A DNA stretch of 11,831 bases, from contig JAMBLK010000315.1 of NCBI GenBank assembly GCA_023336855.1, forward strand, positions 1 to 11,831. The letters are read 5' to 3'. Below the pieces are notes generated by a model, which worked only from the letters and a program-made list of their open reading frames with translations, was not told the origin of the DNA and did not search any database. Numbering within the stretch: position 1 is the first letter of the stretch; every line of letters begins with the position of its first letter. A program made the position numbers and the translations under genes. This DNA is from Actinomycetes bacterium. Its GTDB lineage: Bacteria > Actinomycetota > Acidimicrobiia > Spongiisociales > UBA5794. This document shows, one piece after another, positions 1 to 6,683 of the stretch.

Positions 1-369
1 GTAGCGCATCGCGGCCGGGGGATCGTCGACGGTGCCGAAGTTGCCCTGGGGTTGGATCAGGGGGCTCCTCAACGAGAAGTCCTGGGCGAGGCGAACCATG
101 GAGTCGTAGACGGCCTCCGGTGAGTGCGGATGGAACCAGCCGACGACGTCGCCGACGACGCGGGCGGACTTCCTGAACGGTGTCCCAGGACGTATCCCCG
201 CGTCGTGCATGGCGTAAAGGATGCGACGATGCACCGGCTTCAAACCGTCGCGCACGTCGGGGAGGGCACGCGACACGATGACCGACATCGCATACTCCAG
301 GAACGACTCCTGCATCTCCCTCTCGATGTCGATTGCTTTGACTCTGTCCTGTTGTTCTTCGTTCGGCAT
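1..369 (-). CDS. gyrA: DNA gyrase subunit A, N-terminal 123 codons (cut by window edge)
   Basis: GyrA is the breakage-reunion subunit of DNA gyrase; with GyrB it introduces negative supercoils ahead of the fork. I translated the minus strand from the ATG at 369-367. The protein opens MPNEEQQDRVKAIDIER and has the family blocks SFLEYAMSVIVSRALPDVRDG (residues 22-42, in part), KPVHRRILYAM (44-54) and QGNFGTVDDPPAAMRY (108-123). The last codon in the window (TAC on the minus strand, 3-1) is the predicted catalytic tyrosine, equivalent to E. coli Tyr122, so the rest of the gene lies outside. The start is 8 bp beyond the gyrB stop, and a TAGGA at that stop can serve as ribosome binding site, so gyrB and gyrA are probably one operon. 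Oddity: the block that is HPHGDSAVYD in E. coli reads HPHSPEAVYD here (residues 80-89). Confidence 0.96.
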   Translation of the reverse strand, partial: MPNEEQQDRVKAIDIEREMQESFLEYAMSVIVSRALPDVRDGLKPVHRRILYAMHDAGIRPGTPFRKSARVVGDVVGWFHPHSPEAVYDSMVRLAQDFSLRSPLIQPQGNFGTVDDPPAAMRY

Positions 370-377
370 GCGGTGTC

Positions 378-2303
378 CTAGATGTCGAGGAAGCGAACGT
401 CTTTTGCGTTCTGCTGGATGAAGGTTCGGCGGGCCTCGACATCGGTGCCCATCAGGGTCGAGAACGTCTCCTCCGCCGAGAACTGATCCTCGAGCCCTAC
501 CTGGAGCAGGGTTCGCCTCTCCGGGTCCATGGTCGTATCCCAGAGTTCGCCGGCGTTCATCTCGCCGAGGCCCTTGAAGCGCTGAATGTTCAGCTTCTTG
601 CCTGTGAGTTGCTTCTTGATCTCGTCGAGTCCGGCGTCGTCCTGGATCCAGGTCGTCTTCGATCCGACTTTCACACTGAACAACGGCGGCTGTGCGATAT
701 ACACGAAGCCGGATTCGATGAGCTGTGGCATGTGCCGGAAGAAGAACGTGAGTAGGAGCGTCCGAATATGGGCGCCGTCTACATCTGCGTCGGTGAGGAT
801 GACGACCTTGTGATACCGGGCCTTGTCGATGTCGAACTCTTCACCGATCCCCGTGCCGATCCCCGTGATCAGGGACTGGATCTCGTTGTTCTGCAGGACG
901 CGGGCGAGACGGTTCTTCTCGACGTTGATGATCTTGCCGCGGATCGGCAGAATCGCCTGGAACTGACTGTTACGAGCCTGCTTTGCAGACCCACCGGCTG
1001 AGTCTCCCTCGACGATGAAGAGTTCGCTCTCCTCAGGCTTCTTCGAGGAACAGTCCGAAAGCTTCCCCGGCAGACCGGCAGATTCGAGCAAGCTCTTGCG
1101 CCTGGTGAGGTCGCGGGCCTGGCGGGCCGCCATCCGTGCCCTGGCGGCCTGTGACGACTTGTCGGCGATCCGGCGGGCGTCGCCCGGGTTGCGCTCCAAC
1201 CACTCGGGAATGGCCTGGTTGAGGGCCTTCTGCACGAAGGAACGGATCTCGGTGTTCCCGAGCTTCGTCTTCGTCTGTCCCTCGAACTGAGGTGACCTCA
1301 CCTTGACGGAGATGACCGCGGTCAGTCCCTCCCGAACGTCTTCACCTGTGAGATTGGGATCTTTCTCCTTGAGGAGATTCCTCTTCCTCGCGAATTCGTT
1401 GATCGATCGCGTGAGGGCGGTGCGGAATCCCTCTTCGTGGGTTCCCCCCTCGTGGGTGTTGATGTTGTTGGCGAAGCTCAGGATCGTTTCGCGGTAGCTC
1501 CCGGTCCATTGCATTGCGACGGAGATCTCCGCGTCGTCGGTCTCTTCGTCAAAGGAGACGACCTGGCGGTGTATCGGTTCGCGGTTGGCATTGAGATGCT
1601 TCACGAAGTCGACGAGACCGCCGTTGTACTTGAAGATTTCCTCGAGCGGAGGATCTTGCCTCTCATCACGGAACCGGATCTCAAGGCCCCTGTTGAGGAA
1701 GGCCATCTCACGCAACCGACTCATCACGGTCTTCGACGAGTAATCGATTCCCTCGGTGAATATCTCGGGGTCGGCCCAGAAGACGACCTGGGTACCGGTC
1801 CTCTTCGCTACGCCCCCCCTCTTGACGGGCCCTGCCGGGTCGCCGTACTCGAAGACCTGAGACCAGTGATGTCCGTCCCGAACGATGTCGACCTCGAGTC
1901 GAGTTGACAGGGCATTCACGACGGAGATTCCCACTCCGTGGAGCCCTCCAGAGACCGCATACGCCCCCGAATCGAACTTCCCGCCGGCGTGCAACGTCGT
2001 CATGACGGTTGTCAGGGCCGACTCCTTCGTCTGGGGATGCTTCGCGACCGGAATACCTCGACCGTTGTCCCTGACGCGCACGCCGCCGTCGGCGAGCAGG
2101 GCCACCTCGACTCGCGTGCAGAAGCCCGCCATGGCCTCATCGACCGAGTTGTCGACGGCTTCCCAGATCAGGTGGTGAAGACCTCTAGGTCCGGTCGACC
2201 CGATGTACATGGCGGGTCTTCTCCGGACTGCTTCGAGGCCCTCGAGGACCTTGATGTCCTTTGCTTCATATGACGCGTTCGGGGCGCGTTTCGTCTTGTT
2301 CAC
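378..2303 (-). CDS. gyrB: DNA gyrase subunit B, ATPase and TOPRIM subunit
   Basis: GyrB supplies the ATPase and metal-binding TOPRIM parts of gyrase. The 641 residues fit the shorter GyrB form lacking the insert of the 804-residue E. coli protein. Visible motifs in order: GHKL ATPase with EAVDNSVDEAMAG (48-60, Asn52 as Mg-binding residue), DNGRGIP (79-85) and GGLHGVGISVVNALS (119-133); transducer domain around 225-400 with the QTKTKLGN loop (343-350); TOPRIM with EGDSAGGSA (432-440) and TDADVDGAHI (504-513); C-terminal block QRFKGLGEMN (574-583). The start is GTG (2303-2301), preceded by AAAGGAG with a 4-bp spacer, which supports this choice. Upstream lies a 92-bp gap to dciA with a possible promoter; downstream gyrA follows after 8 bp. 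No key residue is missing. Confidence 0.98.
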   Translation of the reverse strand: MNKTKRAPNASYEAKDIKVLEGLEAVRRRPAMYIGSTGPRGLHHLIWEAVDNSVDEAMAGFCTRVEVALLADGGVRVRDNGRGIPVAKHPQTKESALTTVMTTLHAGGKFDSGAYAVSGGLHGVGISVVNALSTRLEVDIVRDGHHWSQVFEYGDPAGPVKRGGVAKRTGTQVVFWADPEIFTEGIDYSSKTVMSRLREMAFLNRGLEIRFRDERQDPPLEEIFKYNGGLVDFVKHLNANREPIHRQVVSFDEETDDAEISVAMQWTGSYRETILSFANNINTHEGGTHEEGFRTALTRSINEFARKRNLLKEKDPNLTGEDVREGLTAVISVKVRSPQFEGQTKTKLGNTEIRSFVQKALNQAIPEWLERNPGDARRIADKSSQAARARMAARQARDLTRRKSLLESAGLPGKLSDCSSKKPEESELFIVEGDSAGGSAKQARNSQFQAILPIRGKIINVEKNRLARVLQNNEIQSLITGIGTGIGEEFDIDKARYHKVVILTDADVDGAHIRTLLLTFFFRHMPQLIESGFVYIAQPPLFSVKVGSKTTWIQDDAGLDEIKKQLTGKKLNIQRFKGLGEMNAGELWDTTMDPERRTLLQVGLEDQFSAEETFSTLMGTDVEARRTFIQQNAKDVRFLDI

Positions 2304-2360
2304 TGGACTCCTTTGGATGGCCCCCGGAGGCGTTCAGTGGGGGCTACTGACACGTGTGTA

Positions 2361-2366
2361 ATCATA
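2361..2366 (-). promoter_or_regulatory. Possible -10 element of a gyrB promoter
   Basis: In the 92-bp dciA-gyrB gap (2304-2395) the minus strand carries TATGAT, five of six bases of the -10 consensus, about 57 bp before the GTG of gyrB. No convincing -35 hexamer lies 16-19 bp upstream; TTGAAT and TTGGCA occur but too far away. An 8-bp palindrome ACACGTGT (2350-2357) sits where transcription would begin and could be an operator. Weak evidence; gyrB could instead be read from further upstream. Confidence 0.3.
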
Positions 2367-2395
2367 GTCGAATCCGGGCGGAAACCCTTGCCAAT

Positions 2396-2746
2396 TCAAG
2401 ACTTTCCGCCACGAAGGTCCCCCTCTACCCGGAACTTGACCGCTCGAACGAGATCGGGTCCAAAACGCTGCGAAATTCGCCTCATGAGGTCGGCCGAGTC
2501 GTAGCGCAGAAGGCTCGCATCCGCTCCTTCCGGAACCTCGACGAGCAGTGTCTGCTCCCGCACGCCGATCGGTCGCGATCTGCCCCTCCAGCGTTCGGAG
2601 ACGACGTCGTCCCAGGAGGATACGAGCCGTGCAACACCGAGGTCCGGGCTTGCTCCTGCTTGTTCCACGATCGTCCCGATCAGATCGTCGACCGGTCTCG
2701 GATCAGGTCGCATCGGCTTGTCGCTGTAGTAGTTAGCTCTGGTCAT
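2396..2746 (-). CDS. dciA: DUF721 protein, probable DciA-type helicase-loading factor
   Basis: DUF721 proteins are related to DciA, which helps load the replicative helicase DnaB in bacteria lacking DnaC or DnaI; the actinobacterial members (such as Rv0004 of M. tuberculosis) sit between recF and gyrB as here. The 116 residues have a charged N-terminus, then the DUF721 core from about residue 18: VDDLIG, SSWDDVVSERW, TLLVEVPEGADASLLRYDSADLM, and the closing FGPDLVRAVKFRVEG (the long blocks are given in part). I chose the ATG at 2746-2744 because it overlaps the recF stop as ATGA and has AAGGA 7 bp upstream; an in-frame ATG at 2773 would add nine residues but lies inside recF. Family assignment rests on context and pattern. 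The helicase-loading role in this organism is inferred. Confidence 0.85.
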   Translation of the reverse strand: MTRANYYSDKPMRPDPRPVDDLIGTIVEQAGASPDLGVARLVSSWDDVVSERWRGRSRPIGVREQTLLVEVPEGADASLLRYDSADLMRRISQRFGPDLVRAVKFRVEGDLRGGKS

Positions 2747-3825
2747 GTCACGGTCCTTCCGCCGACGTTCCACCGTCGCCCGGTTGCAGGAACCTCATCT
2801 TCTCTCGCCGTTGTGACAAAAACCTGACCTCCGCCGAGAAGAGACATCACACCCCGAGCGTGTGCCGGGTCGAGCTCGGAGAAGACATCGTCGAGAAGAA
2901 GGATCGGAGCGGTCGAGCGGTGGTTACCGAGCACCCGGTACGCAGCGACACGAAGGGCCAGCGCCACGGTCCGCTGTTCTCCCTGACTCGCCATCGTGCG
3001 CGCGGGGCGCCCGTCGACGACGAGAGCTGGATCGTCTCGATGGGGACCGCCGCTCGTCACCCGCTGGTCCATGTCGCGGCGCCGTCGTTCGAACAACTCC
3101 TCCCGGAGTCGATCCACTCCTCCCCCTCCATCCAGAGATGCACCCCAGTTCGTCTCATAACTCCACGTCAAAGAACCCTTCTCTCCCACGAGCCGGTACG
3201 CCTCTCCAAGAGATGCGTCGAGCGCGTCGAGAACCCGTACCCGATGACCGAAGACGGCCGATCCGGCGACGGCAACCCTTTCATCCCACACGTCCAACGT
3301 GATGGGATCTGCTCCTCTGCCCTCCTGTTTGAGCAACGAGTTACGCTGCCGTACAGCTCTCTCGTAGTCCAATTGGTCGGCGCCGGCCTGTGGCCACAGC
3401 TGAGCCCCGAGATCGTCGAGGTATGCCCTCCTCAACCCCGGCCCGCGTTTGACCAGGTCGAGGTCGTCGGGTTGGAACGCCACGATCGGCACCTGGGACA
3501 TGACGTCGCTGTTGCGCTGGGGCCTCTTCCCGTTGACAAGCACCCTGCGTCGACCGGGATTGGCGAGTTCCACTTCGGCTCGAGTGGATCCCGCCGAGGT
3601 AGTGAACTCCCCACGGATCACGGCCTTCTCCGAACCGGTGGAGATCATCGCCACATCCGGCGTTCCCCGGAACGATTTCAGGAGACCGAGGTAGGCGACC
3701 GCCTCAAGGATGCTCGTCTTGCCTGCCCCATTGGCGCCCACAAGGACGTTGATTCCCTCATCCGGCTCGAAACGCACGGTCTCGTAGCAGCGGATTTCCG
3801 TCAGTTCGAGCCAGGAGAGAAACAT
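2743..3825 (-). CDS. recF: RecF, DNA replication and repair ATPase
   Basis: RecF is an SMC-like ATPase that, with RecO and RecR, directs RecA loading at gaps and stalled forks. The 360 residues match the family length. Visible motifs: N-terminal SWLELTEIRCYE; Walker A GANGAGKTSILEA (30-42); LVNGK block (96-100); TSGGPHRDD (258-265 region); ABC signature SQGEQRT (280-286); Walker B PILLLDDVFSELD (307-319); and the D-loop region leading to QVFVTTA (334-340). The start ATG at 3825 follows a very good ribosome binding site, GGAGGTGATCG, directly upstream. It lies 35 bp after dnaN and overlaps dciA by four bases, so it is probably co-transcribed and translationally coupled to dciA. Confidence 0.97.
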   Translation of the reverse strand: MFLSWLELTEIRCYETVRFEPDEGINVLVGANGAGKTSILEAVAYLGLLKSFRGTPDVAMISTGSEKAVIRGEFTTSAGSTRAEVELANPGRRRVLVNGKRPQRNSDVMSQVPIVAFQPDDLDLVKRGPGLRRAYLDDLGAQLWPQAGADQLDYERAVRQRNSLLKQEGRGADPITLDVWDERVAVAGSAVFGHRVRVLDALDASLGEAYRLVGEKGSLTWSYETNWGASLDGGGGVDRLREELFERRRRDMDQRVTSGGPHRDDPALVVDGRPARTMASQGEQRTVALALRVAAYRVLGNHRSTAPILLLDDVFSELDPAHARGVMSLLGGGQVFVTTAREDEVPATGRRWNVGGRTVT

Positions 3826-3860
3826 CGATCACCTCCCGACATCGCTGTCCAATTGCTCTT

Positions 3861-4940
3861 CTAGAGACGGACCGGCATCAGGAGATACCGGAAATCCTCA
3901 TCTCCGACACCGTGGAGAAGGCCCGGCTTCAACCCATCGATCGTCTCGAGGATGACGGTATCGGAATCGACGACCCCAACCCCTTCGGTGAGGTACCTGG
4001 TGTTGAAGGCGATCGTTATCTCTTCACCCTCGTACTTTCCCTCAATGTGCTCGGTCTCCTCGCCAACTTCCTGGCGTATGACACTCAGCTCAACACCGCC
4101 GGCATGGAGGTTCAGACGAACCGGTATGTGATCCTCCGCCACGAGCGCTGCTCTACCAACCGCCTCGAGCAGACTCTTCTTGGAGACTTCGAGGCGATTC
4201 GGATAGGAGTCGGGTAGGAGCTGTCGATACTTGGGGAATGCCGCGTCGATGATCCGAACGGTGAGTCTCCCCTTATCCGTGATGAACGCCGCTTCTCGAT
4301 CCCCGAGCGCCACCTTCATCGGACCGTCGCCAACCGTTCGTCCTAGCTCTTTCAATGCCCGATACGGGACCAGTCTCGATCCGGTCGCACCGATTCCGAG
4401 CACGTCGCGTACGGCCAGCCGATACGAGTCGGTCGCTACCAGGCGCAGTCCTCCGTCGTTCTCTTCGAACAGAACACCGGTGAGCGTTGGACGGGCCTCG
4501 TCTCCGGACGCGGCGATTCCAACCTGGCTGAGTGCCTTGACGAGCGTCTCTCCCACGACGTCAATCGTCTCGGCCGGCAGCTTGTCGTCGATCGTCGGGA
4601 AGTCACCAACACTCAACTCGCGTAGGCGGAACCGGGGACCGTTGCCCGTGATCTCGACTTCCCCGTCTGAAGCGGTCATCGAGACCGCCCCCGTTGGAAG
4701 CTTGCGGACGGCGTCCGCTGCGAGTTTCGCAGGAATCACCGTGGCACCGTCCTCAAGTCCCTCGACTTCGAGGTACGTTCTCACGGTCACTTCGTTGTCC
4801 GTTCCCGTTACCTGCAGCCGTCCTCCTTCGACTTCACACAAGAGTCCTTGAAGGATCGGCAGGGGTGATCGACTTCCAACCGCCCGGCCCGCCCGGGTTA
4901 GGACGTCGGCGAGATCATCACGTTCGGCTCGGATACGCAC
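3861..4940 (-). CDS. dnaN: DNA polymerase III beta sliding clamp
   Basis: DnaN forms the ring clamp that holds the replicative polymerase on DNA and is a hub for DnaE, ligase and mismatch repair partners. The 359 residues give the usual three-domain length. Recognisable blocks are LADVLTRAGRAVGSRSPLPIL (9-29, in part), ATDSYRLAVRD (about 168-178), the FPKYRQLLP segment and the terminal YLLMPVRL that forms part of the partner-binding cleft. The start is GTG (4940-4938) with AGGGGAAG about 8-10 bp upstream, giving the typical MRIRAERDDL opening. The gene lies downstream of dnaA across the oriC candidate and 35 bp before recF. I found no clear promoter of its own in the gap. Confidence 0.97.
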   Translation of the reverse strand: MRIRAERDDLADVLTRAGRAVGSRSPLPILQGLLCEVEGGRLQVTGTDNEVTVRTYLEVEGLEDGATVIPAKLAADAVRKLPTGAVSMTASDGEVEITGNGPRFRLRELSVGDFPTIDDKLPAETIDVVGETLVKALSQVGIAASGDEARPTLTGVLFEENDGGLRLVATDSYRLAVRDVLGIGATGSRLVPYRALKELGRTVGDGPMKVALGDREAAFITDKGRLTVRIIDAAFPKYRQLLPDSYPNRLEVSKKSLLEAVGRAALVAEDHIPVRLNLHAGGVELSVIRQEVGEETEHIEGKYEGEEITIAFNTRYLTEGVGVVDSDTVILETIDGLKPGLLHGVGDEDFRYLLMPVRL

Positions 4941-4983
4941 AGTTGTTCTTCCCCTGCTTCTTGGTTAGTTCAATTACAAACGG

Positions 4984-4998
4984 TAGTGGTAGTAGTAG
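4984..4998 (-). promoter_or_regulatory. DnaA-trio array at the predicted unwinding site
   Basis: The plus strand reads TAG TGG TAG TAG TAG, that is five triplets 3'-GAT-5' in the orientation used for DnaA-trios, four perfect and one (TGG) changed. They begin four bases from the nearest DnaA box, with GC-rich GGCC/T between, and an AT-richer stretch lies on the far side. DnaA-trios are the single-strand DnaA binding element defined in Bacillus subtilis and found in many bacterial origins. Identification rests on sequence and position. Confidence 0.72.
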
Positions 4999-5002
4999 GC
5001 CT

Positions 5003-5018
5003 TGTGGATTGTGGACAA
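5003..5018 (-). promoter_or_regulatory. Two overlapping DnaA boxes next to the trios
   Basis: On the minus strand TTGTCCACA (5018-5010) is a perfect match to the actinobacterial DnaA box, and CAATCCACA (5011-5003) matches TTATCCACA in seven of nine bases. They overlap by two bases and have the same orientation, pointing to the trio run, as expected for the DnaA-anchoring boxes of a basal unwinding system. Confidence 0.75.
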
Positions 5019-5028
5019 AGGACGGGAA

Positions 5029-5056
5029 CCGTTGAAGTCAACGGATTTGCGAATCC
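5029..5056. repeat. Two overlapping inverted repeats inside oriC
   Basis: CCGTTGA-AG-TCAACGG (5029-5044) has perfect 7-bp arms around two bases, and GGATT-TGCG-AATCC (5043-5056) has perfect 5-bp arms around four bases; they share GG at 5043-5044. The first has a spacer too short for a hairpin and looks like a dimer-protein operator. The second ends in a weak DnaA box. Neither is followed by a U-run, so a terminator for dnaA is unlikely. Confidence 0.6.
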
Positions 5057-5059
5057 ACA
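5051..5059 (+). promoter_or_regulatory. Weak DnaA box
   Basis: GAATCCACA matches TTATCCACA in seven of nine bases and is the only box of the oriC gap in plus orientation. It overlaps the second inverted repeat, so the match may have another cause. Confidence 0.4.
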
Positions 5060-5064
5060 TGGAG

Positions 5065-5073
5065 TGTGAACAA
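5065..5073 (-). promoter_or_regulatory. DnaA box
   Basis: The plus strand TGTGAACAA is TTGTTCACA on the minus strand, eight of nine bases of TTGTCCACA. Same orientation as the trio-proximal boxes. Confidence 0.55.
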
Positions 5074-5115
5074 ACACACAGTAATCAACAGGCAGAGCGA
5101 GAGGAGATGAAGGAG

Positions 5116-5124
5116 TGTGGATAT
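5116..5124 (-). promoter_or_regulatory. DnaA box just after the dnaA stop codon
   Basis: TGTGGATAT on plus is ATATCCACA on minus, eight of nine bases of TTATCCACA. It starts three bases beyond the dnaA stop codon and marks the left end of the dnaA gene side of the candidate origin. Confidence 0.6.
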
Positions 5125-5127
5125 CGA

Positions 5128-6498
5128 TCATGTTGTCCTCAGGAGGTGTCCGAGGTCCGAGACCTGATCGAAGACCTCCATATCGGTCCTCATGAGTGTC
5201 TTGACCTTCTCGACGGCGTGGATCACGGTTGTGTGATCGCGACCACCGAACTGGGCTCCTATCTTCGGGAGAGAGAGATCGGTGTGCTCCCGGCAGAGGT
5301 ACATCGCTATCTGTCTGAATCGAGCGAGGGGTTGTTTTCTACTGGGACCGATCAACGAATCCACGGTCGTCGAGGTGAAGTTGGCGGTGACCTGGATGAT
5401 TCGGTCGGCCGTCAAGGGTGTGAGGCGGTCGGAGTCGACGATGTCGGAGAGAACCTCCCGTGCCATCGTGAGGGTGATTTGTTCATCCGTCAGAGAAGCG
5501 AATGCCGTGACACGAGTGAGAGCACCTTCGAGTTCGCGGATGTTCTGATGGACGTTCTCCGCAATGAAGGTCATCACCTCGGGTGGGACCGGCGCAGGGG
5601 CGAACTCGGCGTTCTTTCTGAGGATGGCGAGGCGTGTTTCGATGTCGGGGCTCTGAATATCGGTCAGCAAACCCCACTCGAAGCGGCTCCGCAGACGATC
5701 TTCGAGCGTCGAGAGGTGCTTGGGGTGGCGATCGGAGCTGATGACGACCTGTTTGCCGGCCTCGTACAGGCTGTTGAACGTGTGGAAGAACTCTTCGAGG
5801 ATTTGCTCCTTCCCTTCGAAGAACTGAACGTCGTCGAGGAGAAGCACGTCGATTGTCCGATAGCGCTCCTTGAACTCGTCCATCCTCTTCCGGCGGATCC
5901 CGTTGATGAATTCGTTGAAGAATTGCTCGGAGGAGACGTAGCGAACAACCGCACCGGGATCGAGTTCGATGACGTGGTGACCCACAGCGTGGAGAAGGTG
6001 TGTCTTGCCGAGGCCCGGTTTCGCGTAGATGAAGAGGGGGTTGTAGTGGCTGCCGGGTTGTTCTGCGACGGCGAGAGACGCTGCATGGGCGAAGCGATTC
6101 GACTGTCCGACCACAAAATTGTCGAACGTGTACTTCGGAACGAGACGGGGGTCGTTTGCCCTGGCTCGCGACGGGTCGACCGTATCGATCGGGAGTGGAA
6201 CCTGGAGGGGGCTCGGACGGGGGGACTCTTCCGTGGGGGCTTCAACGACGGTCGGCACCACTGTGAGTTCCACCTGAAGGCCGAGGGTGTCTAAAGCAGC
6301 TTCCTGAAGAGCGGGTAGGTAGCGATCCCCGACCCAGCGGTAGTGGAAGTCGGTGGGGGCGACGAGATGCAGGCTGCCCTCCTCGATGCTGGAGTCGAGA
6401 GGCTCGATCCATGTCTGCCATGCGGCCGGTGTCACCCGGCGGCGCACCTGCTGATGGAAGGTCTCCCATTCCGCGGTGGATGAGCGTAATTCAGCCAC
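5128..6498 (-). CDS. dnaA: Chromosomal replication initiator DnaA
   Basis: DnaA binds the boxes described here, opens oriC and recruits the helicase. From the chosen start it has 456 residues: domain I (about 1-80, with AAWQTWIEPL), a short proline-rich linker (about 85-118), AAA+ domain III (from FDNFVVGQSNRFAHAA, 125-140) with Walker A region AKPGLGKTHLLHAVG (159-173), Walker B VLLLDDVQFF (218-227), sensor I ISSDR (253-257), arginine-finger box EDRLRSRFEWGL (266-277), QNIRELEGAL (318-327), and DNA-binding domain IV with signature CREHTDLSLPKIG then GGRDHTTVIHA (402-428). I chose GTG at 6498-6496 because AGGAG lies 8 bp upstream; an open frame back to a GTG at 6537 would have no ribosome binding site and cover a DnaA box. 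Oddity: Walker A begins Ala-Lys-Pro where most DnaA proteins have Gly-Gly-Val. Confidence 0.97.
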   Translation of the reverse strand: MAELRSSTAEWETFHQQVRRRVTPAAWQTWIEPLDSSIEEGSLHLVAPTDFHYRWVGDRYLPALQEAALDTLGLQVELTVVPTVVEAPTEESPRPSPLQVPLPIDTVDPSRARANDPRLVPKYTFDNFVVGQSNRFAHAASLAVAEQPGSHYNPLFIYAKPGLGKTHLLHAVGHHVIELDPGAVVRYVSSEQFFNEFINGIRRKRMDEFKERYRTIDVLLLDDVQFFEGKEQILEEFFHTFNSLYEAGKQVVISSDRHPKHLSTLEDRLRSRFEWGLLTDIQSPDIETRLAILRKNAEFAPAPVPPEVMTFIAENVHQNIRELEGALTRVTAFASLTDEQITLTMAREVLSDIVDSDRLTPLTADRIIQVTANFTSTTVDSLIGPSRKQPLARFRQIAMYLCREHTDLSLPKIGAQFGGRDHTTVIHAVEKVKTLMRTDMEVFDQVSDLGHLLRTT

Positions 6499-6527
6499 TC
6501 TTGATGCTCCTCTCGACCTGTCATACC

Positions 6528-6560
6528 CTGTCCACACACCTGTCCACAGGGTGTGGAAAA
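6528..6560. promoter_or_regulatory. Cluster of three DnaA boxes upstream of dnaA
   Basis: CTGTCCACA occurs twice on plus (6528-6536 and 6540-6548; eight of nine bases of TTGTCCACA, starts 12 bp apart) and TTTTCCACA once on minus (6552-6560; eight of nine of TTATCCACA). Right after comes a short AT stretch (6557-6564). The boxes lie 30-62 bp before the dnaA start, inside the leader expected from the promoter at 6654-6683. DnaA autorepression, or a second half of a bipartite origin as in Bacillus, are both reasonable. Confidence 0.75.
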
Positions 6561-6653
6561 TTTGTTCAACCGTCCTGGCCCGCTCCTGTAGTGCCGTCGC
6601 GGCCCGGATCTCCCTCCGGAGAAGTGCGGCTTTCCGCAGTGGGAGCGGCGGCG

Positions 6654-6683
6654 ATTATATGTCGCGGAGGAAGTGAGCGGCAA
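6654..6683 (-). promoter_or_regulatory. Predicted dnaA promoter
   Basis: On the minus strand TTGCCG (6683-6678) and a perfect TATAAT (6659-6654) are separated by 18 bp. Transcription would start near 6647 and give a leader of about 150 nt that crosses the three DnaA boxes and two small hairpins (arms TGCGG/CCGCA at 6625-6638 and TCTCC/GGAGA at 6610-6623). It is the best promoter match in the divergent gap. Confidence 0.6.

Larger units (their letters stand above)
4941..5127. other. oriC: Candidate chromosomal replication origin oriC (dnaA-dnaN gap)
   Basis: This 187-bp non-coding gap holds five DnaA-box-like 9-mers, one exactly TTGTCCACA, in about 120 bp. The dnaA-dnaN gap is the established origin place in Mycobacterium and Streptomyces. 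On the minus strand the order is: box (5124-5116), box (5073-5065), opposite-strand box (5051-5059), overlapping palindromes (5056-5029), two tightly packed boxes (5018-5003), a four-base GC-rich spacer, a run of DnaA-trios (4998-4984), then an AT-richer stretch (about 4980-4962) before dnaN. This is the order described for the Bacillus basal unwinding system. The region is short compared with Streptomyces origins; the boxes upstream of dnaA may add to it. Confidence 0.8.

Noticed and set aside
2747..2773. A longer dciA starting at ATG 2773
   Set aside because: It would deepen the overlap with recF; ATG 2746 gives an ATGA overlap and has AAGGA at 7 bp.
2860..3864. A 334-codon open frame on the plus strand opposite recF
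   Set aside because: Same reason: it mirrors recF codon structure, and recF has complete motifs and a strong ribosome binding site.
5002..6294. A 430-codon open frame on the plus strand opposite dnaA
   Set aside because: It lies entirely against dnaA, resembles no family and has no ribosome binding site; long antisense frames are common in GC-rich DNA.
6499..6537. A longer dnaA starting at GTG 6537
   Set aside because: The extra 13 codons would be read from a DnaA box, have no ribosome binding site and no family similarity, whereas GTG 6498 has AGGAG at 8 bp.
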